From Amorphochlora amoebiformis (taxonomy: Eukaryota; Cercozoa; Chlorarachniophyceae): a DNA stretch of 64,000 nt. The stretch covers positions 1 to 64,000 of the forward strand of contig BAAHQB010000187.1 of the NCBI GenBank assembly GCA_054601695.1, read 5' to 3'. Positions within the stretch are counted from its first letter, which is position 1, and each line of letters begins with the position of its first letter. Below are positions 63,309 to 64,000 of this stretch, one piece after another. Position numbers and translations under genes: made by a program. The notes beneath the pieces are model-generated. The model made no database searches. It saw nothing but the letters and a program-made list of their open reading frames with translations, and was not told the DNA's origin.

Positions 63309-63324
63309 CTGTGGATAACATGTA

Positions 63325-64000
<676 letters not shown>

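Overview
This window is the left end of a eukaryotic chromosome. It opens with about 500 bases of perfect CCCTAA telomere repeat (TTAGGG on the other strand), then a variant telomeric tract, then single-copy DNA broken up by a great many (TA)n microsatellites. The genes are spliced into many small exons with GT..AG introns, and most introns are filled with TA repeats or minisatellites. This points to an intron-rich eukaryote with vertebrate-type telomeres. I cannot name the species, and nothing looks bacterial, viral or transposon-encoded.

Nearly every long reading frame here is a (TA)n artefact translating as alternating Tyr and Ile and was discarded. I built the genes by hand from short non-TA islands, using splice sites, intron phase and protein-family resemblance. 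Layout: 1-1200 telomere and variant repeats; 1201-4647 TA repeats and a 145-bp duplication; 4648-6774 exons of an unidentified minus-strand gene; 6958-7537 a 62-bp VNTR; 8925-17986 a minus-strand gene with an XPG/asteroid-type nuclease fold and a C-terminal S1 domain; 19723-29757 a complete 14-exon ZIP-type metal transporter (minus); 31376-34354 a plus-strand gene of unknown function; 35866-52090 an acyl-CoA thioesterase of the TesB/ACOT8 family spread over 16 kb (minus); 54361-54764 possible minus exons; 55694-56866 an intronless gene for a basic repeat membrane protein (minus); 57238-57702 isolated exon candidates; 59745-63308 a C2H2 zinc-finger gene (minus, 5' end not seen).

The four family-level calls (ZIP, TesB/ACOT8, C2H2, asteroid/XPG) rest on conserved motifs and on exons whose phases add up to an unbroken frame. 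For ZIP the fourteen exons total 1128 nt, exactly 376 codons including the stop. All confident genes except one read toward the telomere. They are unrelated housekeeping-type functions, not a pathway or operon.

The most unusual feature is how the introns are built. Minisatellites repeatedly start at or next to a splice site, and several introns carry degenerate copies of the neighbouring exon edge. Telomere-like repeats also lie inside introns, in one case on both sides of a 52-nt exon.
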